From a bacterium (lineage in GTDB: Bacteria > Pseudomonadota > Gammaproteobacteria > Pseudomonadales > Moraxellaceae), in contig JAQSDB010000003.1 in NCBI GenBank assembly GCA_029945725.1, forward strand, positions 251,842 to 315,841: 64,000 nt of DNA. The letters are read 5' to 3'. Below, piece after piece: positions 1-10,734 of the stretch. Below the pieces are notes generated by a model. That model did not search any database, had not been told where the DNA came from, and was given only the letters and a program-made list of their open reading frames with translations. The position numbers were made by a program, and so were the translations under genes. Numbering within the stretch: position 1 is the stretch's first letter; every line of letters starts with the position of its first letter.

Positions 1-282
1 GGGAATGCGCAGGATCAGCTGGGTGCCGAGAAGGACTCCGGGCCAGCCACAAGCCAGGATGAACAGAGCAAAGCGCCAGCGCATCCGCCCCTCGCGCAGG
101 TGCCGGATCGTGGCACCCACACCCAGCGCAACACTGGCAATCTTGTGCGTCGCCAATGCCGCAGGAAATCCCAGGCCAAGCATCAGCAGGGCCGGTAACT
201 GCAGGAGGCCTGCGCCGCCACCGGCCAGGGCGGAAAGGGTGTTTGCCAGCAGCGCCACAAAAAACAAAACCACGACATCCAT
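1..282 (-). CDS. TSUP (TauE/SafE) family permease, C-terminus cut by window edge
   Basis: The first 94 codons of a membrane protein read leftward out of the window from an ATG at 282. The N-terminus is hydrophobic and holds the glycine-rich stretch SALAGGGAGLLQLPALL, followed by a second segment with ATHKIASV; both are typical of the first half of the TSUP (sulfite exporter TauE/SafE) permease fold. The family moves sulfur compounds or other small organic anions, but the substrate cannot be told from this fragment. A second, complete TSUP gene lies at 40248-40991. Confidence 0.75.
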   Translation of the reverse strand, partial: MDVVVLFFVALLANTLSALAGGGAGLLQLPALLMLGLGFPAALATHKIASVALGVGATIRHLREGRMRWRFALFILACGWPGVLLGTQLILRIP

Positions 283-365
283 GACTGTCGGCCCTGAGCC
301 TGCTCCCCTAGAATAGGCCCGGATTATAACGGAGCTGCCGTCTGCACTCCCCGGAGAAAAAGCCC

Positions 366-1007
366 ATGAAACCTCTTTTTTCCCTTCTGCTCCTGACCTG
401 CATCCTTGGTGCGTCCATCACACAAGCGGCTGATGTCGAAGCGCGCTGGTACCGCTATTACGATGACAAGAAACAGCCGAACGTGACCGACAGTGTGACG
501 TCCGACCATATCGCGCACGGCTATGACGAGCTCACCGCAGGCATGCAGGTCATCAAGCATGTGCCCGCGCAACGAACACTGACCGCCGAAGAGGTCGCTG
601 CCGCCAAAGCCAAACGCGAGGCAGACGCGCAACGCGAACGTGACGACAAGCAACTCTTGCGCCTGTACTCATCCGTTGCCGATGCCGAGCATGCGCGCAA
701 CCGGCAGCTTGATGCCGTACAGCTGCGCGTTGATTTCAGCACCAACTCTCTTACCAGTCTGCGTCAGCGCCGTGCTGCCGAGGCGCAAAAAGCGGCAGTT
801 TTCGAACGCACCGGCAAGCCCGTACCAAAAGATACCAAGGACGGAATAGCTAACTACGACAAACAGATTCAAAGTGCGCAAACAGAAATAAGTGCACGAA
901 AAGCTGAACAAGACAAGATTCGCAGCGACTTCGCGCCTGCAATTAAACGCCTTCAGGAACTAACTGCCACGCGAACGGGAAGCTCTCCGGCAATCACCAA
1001 ACCCTGA
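366..1007 (+). CDS. Secreted DUF4124-like protein with coiled-coil tail
   Basis: A 213-residue protein with a clear Sec signal peptide (Lys at 2, hydrophobic core, cleavage after TQA near residue 21). The mature start, with WYRYYDDKKQPNVTDSV, resembles the DUF4124 beta-domain found at the N-terminus of many proteobacterial periplasmic proteins. Residues about 70-110 and 165-200 are rich in Ala, Arg, Lys, Glu and Gln and should form coiled coils. No catalytic motif is visible. It stands alone between a leftward TSUP gene and a shared terminator facing slmA. The DUF4124 assignment is from memory of the family; the function is unknown. Confidence 0.7.
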   Translation: MKPLFSLLLLTCILGASITQAADVEARWYRYYDDKKQPNVTDSVTSDHIAHGYDELTAGMQVIKHVPAQRTLTAEEVAAAKAKREADAQRERDDKQLLRLYSSVADAEHARNRQLDAVQLRVDFSTNSLTSLRQRRAAEAQKAAVFERTGKPVPKDTKDGIANYDKQIQSAQTEISARKAEQDKIRSDFAPAIKRLQELTATRTGSSPAITKP

Positions 1008-1022
1008 AATCAGAAAATAAAA

Positions 1023-1047
1023 AAGCCGGCAGTTGCCGGCTTTTTTA
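1023..1047. terminator. Bidirectional rho-independent terminator
   Basis: AAGCCGGC and GCCGGCTT form a stem around an AGTT loop and are followed by a T tract (A tract on the other side). It lies between the convergent gene ends at 1007 and 1076 and can serve both. Confidence 0.85.
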
Positions 1048-1075
1048 TACGAGCTCAAGAACAAGCAGAAGCCAG

Positions 1076-1681
1076 TCAGATCTTCAGCTCACGGAACAAC
1101 TGAACCGAAAGGAAGCTCCACTGCGCCGCCCATGATTCCGTAGGTTTTCGCCTGAAACCAGAACGCACGAACTGGCTGATATGCCCCTCAACCAGAGCCA
1201 GCATAAGATTGGCAGCGGCATTGCCTGTCATCACTGTACCCAATGACTGGCGCAGCTCGGCATCACGCAACACCTGCCGCAACTGGGTTTCCAGACGCTC
1301 AAAGAACTGGGCGATGCGTAACTGCAACCGCTCATGCTCACCCGTCAATGCATCCCCGTTAAGAATCCGTGTAATACCCGGATTTCGTTCCGTGAACACC
1401 AGTAGAAGGCCGAGGATTTTTTCACAGCGAACTCGTGCATCATCCTCTTCCTGAAGAATCAGGCTTACGCGCGAAAAAACCACATCCTCAACAAACTCAA
1501 TAAGGCCCTCAAACATTTTTGCCTTGCTGGGAAAATGCCGATACAGCGCCGCCTCGGTCACACCAACTTCTTTTGCCAGCGCCGCCGTGGTTATGCGTGC
1601 CCCGGGCTGACTTTCCAGCATGGAAGCCAGAGACTGCAGAATATGTTCACGCCGTGAAATCTTTGGTTCGGCAGCTGTCAT
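1076..1681 (-). CDS. slmA: Nucleoid occlusion factor SlmA (TetR family)
   Basis: A 201-residue TetR-fold protein. The helix-turn-helix lies at about residues 30-55 ([20 protein letters not shown], then [16 protein letters not shown]), and the C-terminal part has the SlmA-like [17 protein letters not shown] stretch. In E. coli SlmA binds sites over the chromosome and antagonises FtsZ polymerisation so that septa do not cut the nucleoid. It is the last gene of a minus-strand series, 33 nt after argB. E. coli slmA also lies next to dut, which supports the assignment. Length matches the family (about 198). Confidence 0.9.
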   Translation of the reverse strand: MTAAEPKISRREHILQSLASMLESQPGARITTAALAKEVGVTEAALYRHFPSKAKMFEGLIEFVEDVVFSRVSLILQEEDDARVRCEKILGLLLVFTERNPGITRILNGDALTGEHERLQLRIAQFFERLETQLRQVLRDAELRQSLGTVMTGNAAANLMLALVEGHISQFVRSGFRRKPTESWAAQWSFLSVQLFRELKI

Positions 1682-1714
1682 GCTTGCCTCCTTGCAGCGT
1701 CAGGTAGTTTGAAA

Positions 1715-2626
<912 letters not shown>

Positions 2627-2654
2627 TTATCAAGCTCACAGGATCATCAGTTTA

Positions 2655-5204
2655 TTAAAAAGGAATTTGCAGTGCGGGATCAGCGCTCAGCAACAAATCC
2701 TTGAATTTCCCCTGCACGGCAGCCAATGCCTCAGGAGTCTTTCCTTCAAATCGGGCAACCAGGCTCGGAGTCGTATTTGAGGCTCGCACCAAGCCCCAGG
2801 AGTCCGCAAACTCTACACGTATGCCATCAATCGTGATGATATTGGCATCAGGGAAGTTGGCACTGTACTTGAGGGCTTCCATCAAACCGAACTTGCTTTC
2901 ATCAGGCACTGGAATATTGATTTCCGCCGTTGAAGGGTTTTCAGGAAACTCTTCAAACATGACATCAGAGCTGCTGCTCTCCAGTGACAGAATTTCAAGC
3001 AGGCGAGCGGCCGAATAAATGGCGTCATCAAAGCCGAACCAGCGATCGTTAAAGAAGATGTGGCCACTCATCTCACCAGCCAAAGCAGCACCGGTTTCCT
3101 TGAGCTTGGCCTTGATGAAAGAATGCCCTGTCTTGCACATCACCGGACGACCACCAAGGCTCGTAATCAGGGTCGGCAGATCGCGCGTACACTTCACATC
3201 AAAAATAATATCTGCGCCCGGATTTGTCGTGAGCACGTGCTTGGCAAAAAGCATCATCAACCGGTCAGGAAAAATACTCTTTCCGCCGGCAGTCACCACA
3301 CCAATACGATCACCATCACCATCATAGGCAATCCCTATGTCGGCTTTGTTCACCACAACCGACGCCATCAAATCTTCCAGATTTTCAGGTTTGCTGGGAT
3401 CAGGGTGGTGATTGGGGAAGCTGCCATCAACCTCACAGAACAAGGGAATAACCGTACAGCCAAGCGCCTCAAGAGCGCGCGTCCCAATGGCACCGGCAAC
3501 GCCATTACCGGCATCGACCACGACCCGCACCGGACGCGCCAGCGCAATATCCGAACTCAAGCGATCAATATAATCCTCTGCAACATTCCGCTGGCCAAGT
3601 CCGCCACTACCCGTCGTGAAGTCAGACTTCTCGATACGCACACGCAGATCCTGAATCTCGTCACCGGCCAGCGTATCGCCTGCGAGCATCATCTTGAAAC
3701 CATTGTAATCGCCGGGATTATGGCTGCCCGTCACCATCACGCCAGAGCCCGTACCGATTGTCTTGGCCGCAAAATAAAGTACCGGCGTTGGCACCATACC
3801 AATATCAATCACATCACGGCCGCTGGCACGCAAACCCTCAATCAGGGCGGCACTTAATTCAGGACCTGACAGACGCCCATCGCGGCCCACCACTACGGTA
3901 TCTTCGCCGCGCTTGAACGCCTCACTGCCAATCGCCCGACCTAATGCTCTTGCCAACTCCTGACTAAGGCCATCACCAACCACACCACGAATATCATAAG
4001 CGCGGAAAATCTCGGGGCGCAGATCACTGATGGCGGCGGCTGGCTTCTTCTGTGGAGCCGCTTTTTGTACTGGCATGGCACCTTTGGGAGAAGGCGCATC
4101 GCCCAGCATGCCGGCCGTATCATTCTGGGAAATATTGAGCTCACCCAAATTATCCATGGATGGCGACTTCCCTGTTGAACGCCCGGCACGTAACTCCGAT
4201 CCATACTGATCAAGGTGCGCCATAAGCAAAGAGAACGCACTGAAATGCAACAACGGACGCTGCCGGTTGCCATAACGAAAATAATTTTCACTAAAACCAT
4301 CAACCGCATTGGCATCTTCTTTGATTGCACGCTGCAGTGAAAGTATCGTCCAGGCAAACAGCCCGGCCACCACCAGGCCTGCAAGCAAGCCAAGAGCGGC
4401 CATAATGCCAAATTCAGTAATGCTGGAGCCCAGAGTCGCTGCCGGTGAAAAATGCAATTCCCAACCGGGGTTCGATGTCGTGACATCTGCCCCGGGCAGG
4501 TCAATGCCCTCTCCTGCACTCACAATACTGGCGTGCTCCGCACCATTTCTCTGAATCAGCTCAACCCTCCCCGCATCCGGTGCAAAGTTCTTCAGGGCAT
4601 TAGCCATAGACTTGAAAGGAAAACTGATCAACAGGACAGCATTCATGTCGCCAGTTGCGCTCCTGAGCGGGCGCGCAAAAGTTACTACCTGTTCTTTTAG
4701 CAGGCCTTTTTCATAGAAGCTGATTTCCGGCGTTACCTTCTTTGCCGCCGCCACGCGCAAGACCATATCCTGATGCGAAAAGCTCAAACCATTCGGAGTC
4801 GCAGGATCAAGAGTGAAAGGAACCACGCGCGCGAAAACAGCACCGGGAAAGTGCTGGGTAAGGCGGTTATCACTGCCATCTGTTGTAGCCGGCAAATACG
4901 ACAACAACTCTGCATCAGGAAGGGCTTTTACAACCTCGTCATAGTTATGAATGTAATTGTCCAGCATCGACACATAATGCTGACGATACACTCTGGCCAA
5001 GGCTGCGTGTTGATCATCCAGAACCCTGTTGACGAAAAAAAGAATCCCGCCCTGCACCAGCAGAAGCAGTACTGTCACCAACACCAGACCGGGCAAGGCC
5101 GCCTTGAAAAGCGTAGTCTCATTGCGCTTTATAACTTTTTCTATCGAAGCGGCAGCCGGCTTTACTTCCTGCTCAAGCACTACCTGATCATTCTTCTTGG
5201 CCAT
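2655..5204 (-). CDS. algC: Phosphomannomutase/phosphoglucomutase with N-terminal membrane sensor-like domain
   Basis: 849 residues, nearly twice the classic 463-residue AlgC. Residues about 393-849 form the alpha-D-phosphohexomutase: phosphoserine loop TGSHNP (Ser494), metal loop DGDGDR (628-633), sugar loop GEMSGH (710-715) and phosphate loop RASNTTP (807-813). It interconverts mannose or glucose 6- and 1-phosphates for LPS and exopolysaccharide precursors. The first 390 residues hold two membrane helices (about 35-57 and 265-289) flanking an approximately 205-residue, probably periplasmic domain, then a low-complexity linker. Long AlgC forms of this type are annotated in Pseudomonas. The reading frame is unbroken. 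The gene lies between dut and argB. Confidence 0.93.
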   Translation of the reverse strand: MAKKNDQVVLEQEVKPAAASIEKVIKRNETTLFKAALPGLVLVTVLLLLVQGGILFFVNRVLDDQHAALARVYRQHYVSMLDNYIHNYDEVVKALPDAELLSYLPATTDGSDNRLTQHFPGAVFARVVPFTLDPATPNGLSFSHQDMVLRVAAAKKVTPEISFYEKGLLKEQVVTFARPLRSATGDMNAVLLISFPFKSMANALKNFAPDAGRVELIQRNGAEHASIVSAGEGIDLPGADVTTSNPGWELHFSPAATLGSSITEFGIMAALGLLAGLVVAGLFAWTILSLQRAIKEDANAVDGFSENYFRYGNRQRPLLHFSAFSLLMAHLDQYGSELRAGRSTGKSPSMDNLGELNISQNDTAGMLGDAPSPKGAMPVQKAAPQKKPAAAISDLRPEIFRAYDIRGVVGDGLSQELARALGRAIGSEAFKRGEDTVVVGRDGRLSGPELSAALIEGLRASGRDVIDIGMVPTPVLYFAAKTIGTGSGVMVTGSHNPGDYNGFKMMLAGDTLAGDEIQDLRVRIEKSDFTTGSGGLGQRNVAEDYIDRLSSDIALARPVRVVVDAGNGVAGAIGTRALEALGCTVIPLFCEVDGSFPNHHPDPSKPENLEDLMASVVVNKADIGIAYDGDGDRIGVVTAGGKSIFPDRLMMLFAKHVLTTNPGADIIFDVKCTRDLPTLITSLGGRPVMCKTGHSFIKAKLKETGAALAGEMSGHIFFNDRWFGFDDAIYSAARLLEILSLESSSSDVMFEEFPENPSTAEINIPVPDESKFGLMEALKYSANFPDANIITIDGIRVEFADSWGLVRASNTTPSLVARFEGKTPEALAAVQGKFKDLLLSADPALQIPF

Positions 5205-5247
5205 GACATCCTCTTAAAATATCCATGCGAAATTAATCGCCACCCAC

Positions 5248-5706
5248 TTAATGCCGTCCCGAGGAACCAAACCCGCCAACACCGCGATTACTTTCCGTAA
5301 AGGCGTCTACCAGACGAAACTCAGCCTGCACCACTGGCACCAGCACATACTGCGCGATGCGCTCACCCGGCTCGATGGTGAAAGGTGTCTGGCCACGATT
5401 CCAGCAAGAAACCATAAGCTCACCCTGATAATCAGAGTCAATCAGGCCAACCAGATTACCGAGAACAATACCGTGCTTGTGGCCAAGGCCCGATCGAGGC
5501 AAAACGAGGCCGGCAAAAGCAGGATCTGAAATATGAATGGCAAGACCAGTGCGAATCAAACTGGTCTCGCCCGGGGCCAGCGTAAGGGCGGCATCAAGGC
5601 ACGCGCGCAAATCAAGTCCCGCCGAGCCTTCTGTGGCATAAGCCGGAAGAGGAAAGGTCGTCCCTATACGATCGTCCAGCACCCTGATATCTACCGTTTT
5701 TTTCAT
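5248..5706 (-). CDS. dut: dUTP diphosphatase
   Basis: 152 residues, the usual length of trimeric dUTPase. It hydrolyses dUTP to dUMP and pyrophosphate, keeping uracil out of DNA and feeding thymidylate synthesis. All five motifs are visible: SAGLDLRA (1), [10 protein letters not shown] (2), [10 protein letters not shown] (3), ERIAQ (4) and the glycine-rich tail [10 protein letters not shown] (5). It lies 43 nt upstream of algC and 60 nt downstream of coaBC on the same strand, the common coaBC-dut-algC order of Pseudomonads. Confidence 0.96.
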   Translation of the reverse strand: MKKTVDIRVLDDRIGTTFPLPAYATEGSAGLDLRACLDAALTLAPGETSLIRTGLAIHISDPAFAGLVLPRSGLGHKHGIVLGNLVGLIDSDYQGELMVSCWNRGQTPFTIEPGERIAQYVLVPVVQAEFRLVDAFTESNRGVGGFGSSGRH

Positions 5707-5766
5707 TTTCTTCCTTTGGAAAAATCATGCATTTTCACTAAAGACAACAAAAGCAGACCCTGATGA

Positions 5767-6972
5767 TCAGTTATCCGCCTTGATGCGCTGCGCAATCATC
5801 GCCACAAGCTGACGGGCAATCACAGACTTGGATGCTTTCTCCAGAACCTGCGAACCCTCTTTCCAGATAACGGTCAAGGCATTGTCATCGCTCTGAAAAC
5901 CGATATCACTGCGCGCAACATCATTACAGGCAACCATATCGAGATGCTTTCGCAACAGCTTTTCGCGCGCATGTTCCAGTACCTTTTCGGTTTCTGCCGC
6001 GAATCCCACTACAAAAGGCTTGTTTTCGTGTGCCGCAATGGTGGCGACAATATCGGGGTTGCGCACCAGAGCCAGGGTCAGCATCTCCGAGGACTTTTTT
6101 ATTTTCTGCGCCGCCACCGCCTCCGGCCGGTAATCCGCCACTGCAGCCGTGGCAATAAAAATATCCGCCGACTGGCTCGCAGCAAGCGCAGCCGCCAGCA
6201 TATCCAGTGCGCTCACGACATCAACGCGGACCAAACGCTCAGGCGTGGGCAGGTTCACCGGGCCGGCAATCAGCGTCACCCGGGCACCCGCCTCAACGCA
6301 CGCCCGGGCAATGGAAAACCCCATCTTTCCCGAGCTGTGATTACTGAGATAACGCACTGGATCCAGCGCCTCCCGCGTCGGTCCTGCGGTAATCACCACA
6401 TGCTGCCCCGTGAGCACGCCTGTCTCAAAGCAGTCCGCGCAGCGGGAGGCCAGCTCAACAGCTTCCAGCATGCGCCCCTCACCCACGTCGCCGCAGGCCT
6501 GAGCCCCTGCAGCAGGGCCAAATACCGCGACGCGACGCTCACGCAAAACCGTCAGATTGGCCTGCAGCGCAGGAGCAGCCCACATCTGCTGGTTCATGGC
6601 GGGCGCAATAGCCAACTGCGCTTTTGTGGCCAGACAAAGGGTGGTCAGCAAATCATTGGCAATACCCTGGGCAAGACGGGCAATGCAGTCGGCGCTGGCG
6701 GGCGCAATCAGTATCAGATCGGCCCAGCGAGCCAGCTCAATATGGCCCATGGCGGCTTCTGCCGAAGGGTCGAGCAAGTCGGTATGCACGGGGTTGCCGG
6801 AGAGGGCCTGGAGCGTGAGCGGGGTAATGAACTGCTGCGCCGCCGCTGTCATCACCACCTGAACCTCTGCGCCGGCATCGCGCAGGCGCCGGATCAGCTC
6901 GGCACTTTTATAGGCCGCAATACCACCGGAAACACCGAGCACAATGCGTTTGTGGGTGAGACGCGCAAGCAT
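5767..6972 (-). CDS. coaBC: Bifunctional phosphopantothenoylcysteine decarboxylase/synthetase
   Basis: 401 residues; CoaB joins cysteine to 4'-phosphopantothenate using CTP, and CoaC decarboxylates the product to 4'-phosphopantetheine on the way to coenzyme A. The N-terminal flavoprotein half starts MLARLTHKRIVLGVSGGIAAYK and holds the PAMNQQMW substrate motif; the C-terminal synthetase half has ITAGPTREALDPVRYLSN and SSGKMG. The frame stays open to 7326, but the extension lies antisense to radC and has no family similarity, so the ATG at 6972 is chosen. First gene of the coaBC-dut-algC-argB-slmA series. Confidence 0.95.
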   Translation of the reverse strand: MLARLTHKRIVLGVSGGIAAYKSAELIRRLRDAGAEVQVVMTAAAQQFITPLTLQALSGNPVHTDLLDPSAEAAMGHIELARWADLILIAPASADCIARLAQGIANDLLTTLCLATKAQLAIAPAMNQQMWAAPALQANLTVLRERRVAVFGPAAGAQACGDVGEGRMLEAVELASRCADCFETGVLTGQHVVITAGPTREALDPVRYLSNHSSGKMGFSIARACVEAGARVTLIAGPVNLPTPERLVRVDVVSALDMLAAALAASQSADIFIATAAVADYRPEAVAAQKIKKSSEMLTLALVRNPDIVATIAAHENKPFVVGFAAETEKVLEHAREKLLRKHLDMVACNDVARSDIGFQSDDNALTVIWKEGSQVLEKASKSVIARQLVAMIAQRIKADN

Positions 6973-7093
6973 GGCAATATCCGATGATGTGAAAGGTGAC
7001 TGAAAGAGGGCGCAACGATAACATCCTCCTGTTTTATTGCGTAGCGCCGACACGGAAAAGTCAGCGCCAACTGACCAGCAAGGATGCACCATC

Positions 7094-7768
7094 ATGCCTA
7101 TCACCGATTGGCCCGAAGCGGAACGGCCAAGGGAAAAACTTATCGCCCGCGGCGCGGCCGCACTCTCGGACGCTGAAATCCTCGCCCTTTTTATTCGAAC
7201 CGGACTGCGCGGACGCACAGCGCTTGATCTGGCCCGCGAATGGATAGGCGCCTTTAATGGCTTGCGCGGCTTTCTCGAGGCAGGACCGGAGGCATTAACG
7301 GCCCTCCCCGGCCTCGGACCCGCCAAATATGCGGAAATCCAGGCGGCTCTTGAGCTGGGCCACCGTCATCTGACCTCCACACTTGAGCGCAACGACGTCA
7401 TGTCCAGCCCCGAGACTACGCGACGCTTTCTCAGCGCCCGCCTGCGCAGTCTTCGTCACGAGGTCTTTGCCGTACTGTTCCTGGACAGCCAGCATCGCCT
7501 TATTGCTTTTGAAGAGCTTTTTCAGGGCAGCATAGACTCCTGCTCCGTACATCCCCGGCAGGTTGTGGTAAGGGCCCTGACACTTAATGCCGCCGCCGTC
7601 ATTCTTGCCCACAATCATCCCTCAGGAGTGGCCGAGCCCTCGGGTGCTGATCGCCAGATTACCGAACGGCTGCGGCAGGCACTGGAACTGATTGATGTGC
7701 GCATACTGGATCATCTGGTGATTGGCGAAGGCCATCCAGCTTCATTTGCCGAGCGGGGATGGCTTTAA
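7094..7768 (+). CDS. radC: RadC-like JAB domain protein
   Basis: 224 residues. The N-terminal half has helix-hairpin-helix features ([18 protein letters not shown]). The C-terminal half is a JAMM/MPN-like metalloprotein domain with the motif AHNHPSG followed by an Asp (GADRQIT). RadC was once tied to DNA repair, but its role is unsettled. The frame opens at 7037, but [16 protein letters not shown] at 7094 is the usual N-terminus. Divergent from coaBC and upstream of rpmB, as in Pseudomonas and E. coli. Confidence 0.92.
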   Translation: MPITDWPEAERPREKLIARGAAALSDAEILALFIRTGLRGRTALDLAREWIGAFNGLRGFLEAGPEALTALPGLGPAKYAEIQAALELGHRHLTSTLERNDVMSSPETTRRFLSARLRSLRHEVFAVLFLDSQHRLIAFEELFQGSIDSCSVHPRQVVVRALTLNAAAVILAHNHPSGVAEPSGADRQITERLRQALELIDVRILDHLVIGEGHPASFAERGWL

Positions 7769-7835
7769 GATCGGGCCCGCCCGTGCCAGCCCGACAAAAA
7801 AGTACCCACAAGTGGCATCCGCCACCGGGTTTTCG

Positions 7836-7864
7836 TTGCGCCAGCGCAACTGCTCTGGTATAAA
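7836..7864 (+). promoter_or_regulatory. Probable sigma-70 promoter of rpmB-rpmG
   Basis: TTGCGC (7836-7841), 17 bases, then TATAAA (7859-7864). It lies about 80 nt upstream of the rpmB ATG, after the radC stop, in the expected place for an independent ribosomal-protein transcript. Confidence 0.55.
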
Positions 7865-7880
7865 TCGCACCCCTTGAAAA

Positions 7881-7906
7881 GCGCCGGCCCCTTTTTTGCC
7901 CGGCGC
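7881..7906 (+). other. Hairpin in rpmB 5' leader
   Basis: GCGCCGG (7881-7887) pairs with CCGGCGC (7900-7906) around a 12-nt T-rich loop. It sits between the predicted promoter and the rpmB start, so it would be in the leader RNA. It has no T tract after the stem, so it is not a standard terminator; a regulatory role is only a possibility. Confidence 0.35.
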
Positions 7907-7946
7907 CAGCGCTGTTTGCAAGGCGGAATGCCTCCCGGAGTACATA

Positions 7947-8183
7947 ATGTCCAAAGTCTGCCAAGTTACCGGGAAGCGTCCCATCGTCGGTAACAACGTG
8001 TCGCACTCGAACATCAAGACCAAGCGTCGTTTCGAGCCCAATCTGCACTACCATCGTTTCTGGCTGGAAAGCGAGAAACGTTTTGTGCGCCTGCGTGTGT
8101 CCGGCAAGGGCATGCGTATTATTGACAAACTGGGCGTAGAGGCCGTTGTTGGCACTCTGCGCACCCAGGGTCAGAAGATCTAA
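7947..8183 (+). CDS. rpmB: 50S ribosomal protein L28
   Basis: 78 residues, the standard size. The sequence starts [20 protein letters not shown], the L28 signature, and continues with [10 protein letters not shown]. It is part of the large ribosomal subunit. The open frame begins at 7896, but the ATG at 7947 gives the conserved N-terminus. rpmG follows 23 nt later, the normal rpmB-rpmG operon. Confidence 0.97.
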   Translation: MSKVCQVTGKRPIVGNNVSHSNIKTKRRFEPNLHYHRFWLESEKRFVRLRVSGKGMRIIDKLGVEAVVGTLRTQGQKI

Positions 8184-8206
8184 GCCAGTTTCAGGAGACT
8201 GCAGCC

Positions 8207-8362
8207 ATGCGTGACAAGATCCGTTTGGTGTCGAGTGCCGGTACCGGCTACTTCTACACTACGACAAAGAACAAGCGTACCAAGCCGGAAAAGCTTGAGA
8301 TCATGAAGTTTGATCCCAAGATTCGCCAGCACGTGCTGTTCAAGGAAGCCAAGATCAAGTAA
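8207..8362 (+). CDS. rpmG: 50S ribosomal protein L33
   Basis: 51 residues: [20 protein letters not shown], then [18 protein letters not shown] and [12 protein letters not shown], a typical L33. It has no cysteines, so it is the zinc-independent form; the family also has a CxxC zinc-binding form. It is preceded by CAGGAGACTG as ribosome binding site and followed by a strong terminator. Confidence 0.97.
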   Translation: MRDKIRLVSSAGTGYFYTTTKNKRTKPEKLEIMKFDPKIRQHVLFKEAKIK

Positions 8363-8380
8363 TTGATCCCTTCACAAAAA

Positions 8381-8404
8381 AGCCCGACTTGTTCGGGCTT
8401 TTTT
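8381..8404 (+). terminator. Terminator of rpmB-rpmG
   Basis: AGCCCGA (8381-8387), loop CTTGT, TCGGGCT (8393-8399), then a T tract; an A tract precedes the stem. Confidence 0.9.
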
Positions 8405-8499
8405 GTGCCTGCAATTCCTGTAGCCTGCCAAGGAGACGGTTAACCTCATGACTCACCAAGACTTTCGGCCCAGGCCTCGACCACACCACCAGAAATACC

Positions 8500-9312
8500 A
8501 TGCCCGAACTTCCTGAAGTTGAGACCACACGCCTTGGCATCATGCCCGCCGTGGTCAATCACAAGATCAAAACCCTGACAGTGCACGAGCCACGACTGCG
8601 CTGGCCGGTTCCCGCCGAGCTGTCGGCACTGGCAGGGCAGCGCGTGACCAGCCTCACGCGGCGCGGCAAATACCTTTTATTTCATACCAAAACCGGCACG
8701 GCTCTGGTTCACCTCGGCATGTCCGGCAGCCTTCGCCTTGCCCGACCAGACGAACAGCGCCGCAAGCATGATCACATCGAGCTGCTTCTGGACTCCGGTT
8801 ACATGCTGCGTTTTCATGACCCACGCCGCTTCGGCTGCTTCCTCTGGCTGACCGGGCCGCCAGAACAACACCCCCTACTGGTGGATCTTGGACCCGAGCC
8901 GCTTGAAGAGGGCTTTGATGGCCATCATCTTTTCCAGCATTCACGCGGCCGCAGCGCTCCCATCAAAAGCTTTTTGATGGACAGTCATGTCGTGGTCGGC
9001 GTCGGGAATATCTACGCCAACGAAGCGCTCTTCAAAGCCGGGATACACCCTTTGCGCGCTGCCGGGCGTATCAGTGCCCGGCGCTTTGACCGGCTGGCAG
9101 AGGAGGTACGCCAAATTCTTGCTTTTGCCATCCGGCGCGGGGGCACAACCCTGCGTGACTTTGTGAATGGTCATGGTGAGCCCGGGTATTTTCAGCAAGA
9201 GCTGGATGCGTACGGACGAGGAGGCAAACCGTGCAAAACCTGCGGTCACCCCCTGAAAGAAACCAGACTGGGCGGCCGCAGCACCGTCTATTGTCCGCAA
9301 TGCCAGCATTAA
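8500..9312 (+). CDS. mutM: Formamidopyrimidine-DNA glycosylase (Fpg)
   Basis: 270 residues; excises oxidised purines such as 8-oxoguanine and cuts the abasic site by beta,delta-elimination. The N-terminus MPELPEVETTRLG supplies the catalytic Pro2 and Glu3. The helix-two-turn-helix region has VGVGNIYANEALF. The C-terminal zinc finger has four cysteines (CKTCG...YCPQCQ). Length is the family norm. It stands alone after the rpmG terminator and is followed by an unrelated membrane protein gene. Confidence 0.97.
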   Translation: MPELPEVETTRLGIMPAVVNHKIKTLTVHEPRLRWPVPAELSALAGQRVTSLTRRGKYLLFHTKTGTALVHLGMSGSLRLARPDEQRRKHDHIELLLDSGYMLRFHDPRRFGCFLWLTGPPEQHPLLVDLGPEPLEEGFDGHHLFQHSRGRSAPIKSFLMDSHVVVGVGNIYANEALFKAGIHPLRAAGRISARRFDRLAEEVRQILAFAIRRGGTTLRDFVNGHGEPGYFQQELDAYGRGGKPCKTCGHPLKETRLGGRSTVYCPQCQH

Positions 9313-9475
9313 AGCCTTGTGACGAATTTCAACAAAGCCGGCTTGCATCCACCGAATGGAGGCATTAGAGTCAATAAAGTCCAGAAGTTTCAGACTGTTG
9401 TGGCAACTTCCTAACATCAGTTATAAGATGCCGCCAGACCAAAAAACAGAACCGCTCCTTTTGAGGGAAATCGTG

Positions 9476-9835
9476 ATGGAACTCATTCAACGCCGCCTCA
9501 TCGCCCTGATGATGATGTTCATGGTGGGCATGGCATCTTTGCCGGCCGCTGCCGATGAAATGCTGGACGACCAGATCAACCAGCGGCCCAGTGCGGGCGC
9601 CATGGCTCTTGATGCCCTTATTGCACGCCCCTTGCTGCTTGCACTCACGACTGCCGGCGTGGGCCTTTTTGTCGTGACACTGCCTTTTTCCGCACTCGGC
9701 GGCACCATGGCAGAATCTGCCAAAACCCTCGTCTCCGGACCCGCTCATTCAACCTTTCTGCGCTGCCTGGGCTGCACAAAGATCCAGGACGAGTGGAAAA
9801 ACAAACAGGTCGCTACCAGCGTCACGAACGACTGA
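9476..9835 (+). CDS. Small exported/membrane protein of unknown function
   Basis: A 119-residue protein from the ATG at 9476, which has GAGGGAAATC upstream. Residues 1-24 look like a signal peptide (Lys/Arg-poor MELIQRR, hydrophobic MMMFMVGMASL, AAA cleavage site). After a polar stretch (DEMLDDQINQRPSAG) there is one strong membrane segment (about residues 48-72, LLLALTTAGVGLFVVTLPFSAL). The C-terminal part ends GPAHSTFLRCLGC plus a charged tail. Similar short proteins in Pseudomonas and Acinetobacter are sometimes labelled multidrug transporter without evidence. I do not recognise a function. Confidence 0.65.
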   Translation: MELIQRRLIALMMMFMVGMASLPAAADEMLDDQINQRPSAGAMALDALIARPLLLALTTAGVGLFVVTLPFSALGGTMAESAKTLVSGPAHSTFLRCLGCTKIQDEWKNKQVATSVTND

Positions 9836-9850
9836 CGCTTTGCCATAAAA

Positions 9851-9877
9851 AAGGCCGCTCTTAAGCGGCCTTTTTTG
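9851..9877. terminator. Bidirectional terminator between small membrane protein and fdx
   Basis: AAGGCCGCT (9851-9859), loop CTTA, AGCGGCCTT (9864-9872), with T and A tracts on the two sides. Confidence 0.9.
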
Positions 9878-9905
9878 TTTTTGCAGTGAGGCTCTCGCAG
9901 AGCCC

Positions 9906-10674
<769 letters not shown>

Positions 10675-10734
10675 TCAAGGCAGAAAATCAGGGCAACGAC
10701 AGTTAAAGCAACAACGATCGCAGGATAACGGAAT

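Noticed and set aside
5-316. Plus-strand open frame at the window start
   Set aside because: The opposite strand encodes a clear TSUP permease N-terminus; the plus frame is Arg/Pro-rich shadow.
6973-7326. N-terminal extension of the coaBC reading frame
   Set aside because: It is antisense to the start of radC, has no similarity to the family, and the ATG at 6972 gives the conserved N-terminus.
7873-7890. CTTGAAA upstream of rpmB as a possible sigma-32 promoter
   Set aside because: The spacing to a CCCC-type -10 is too short, and a sigma-70 promoter lies just upstream.
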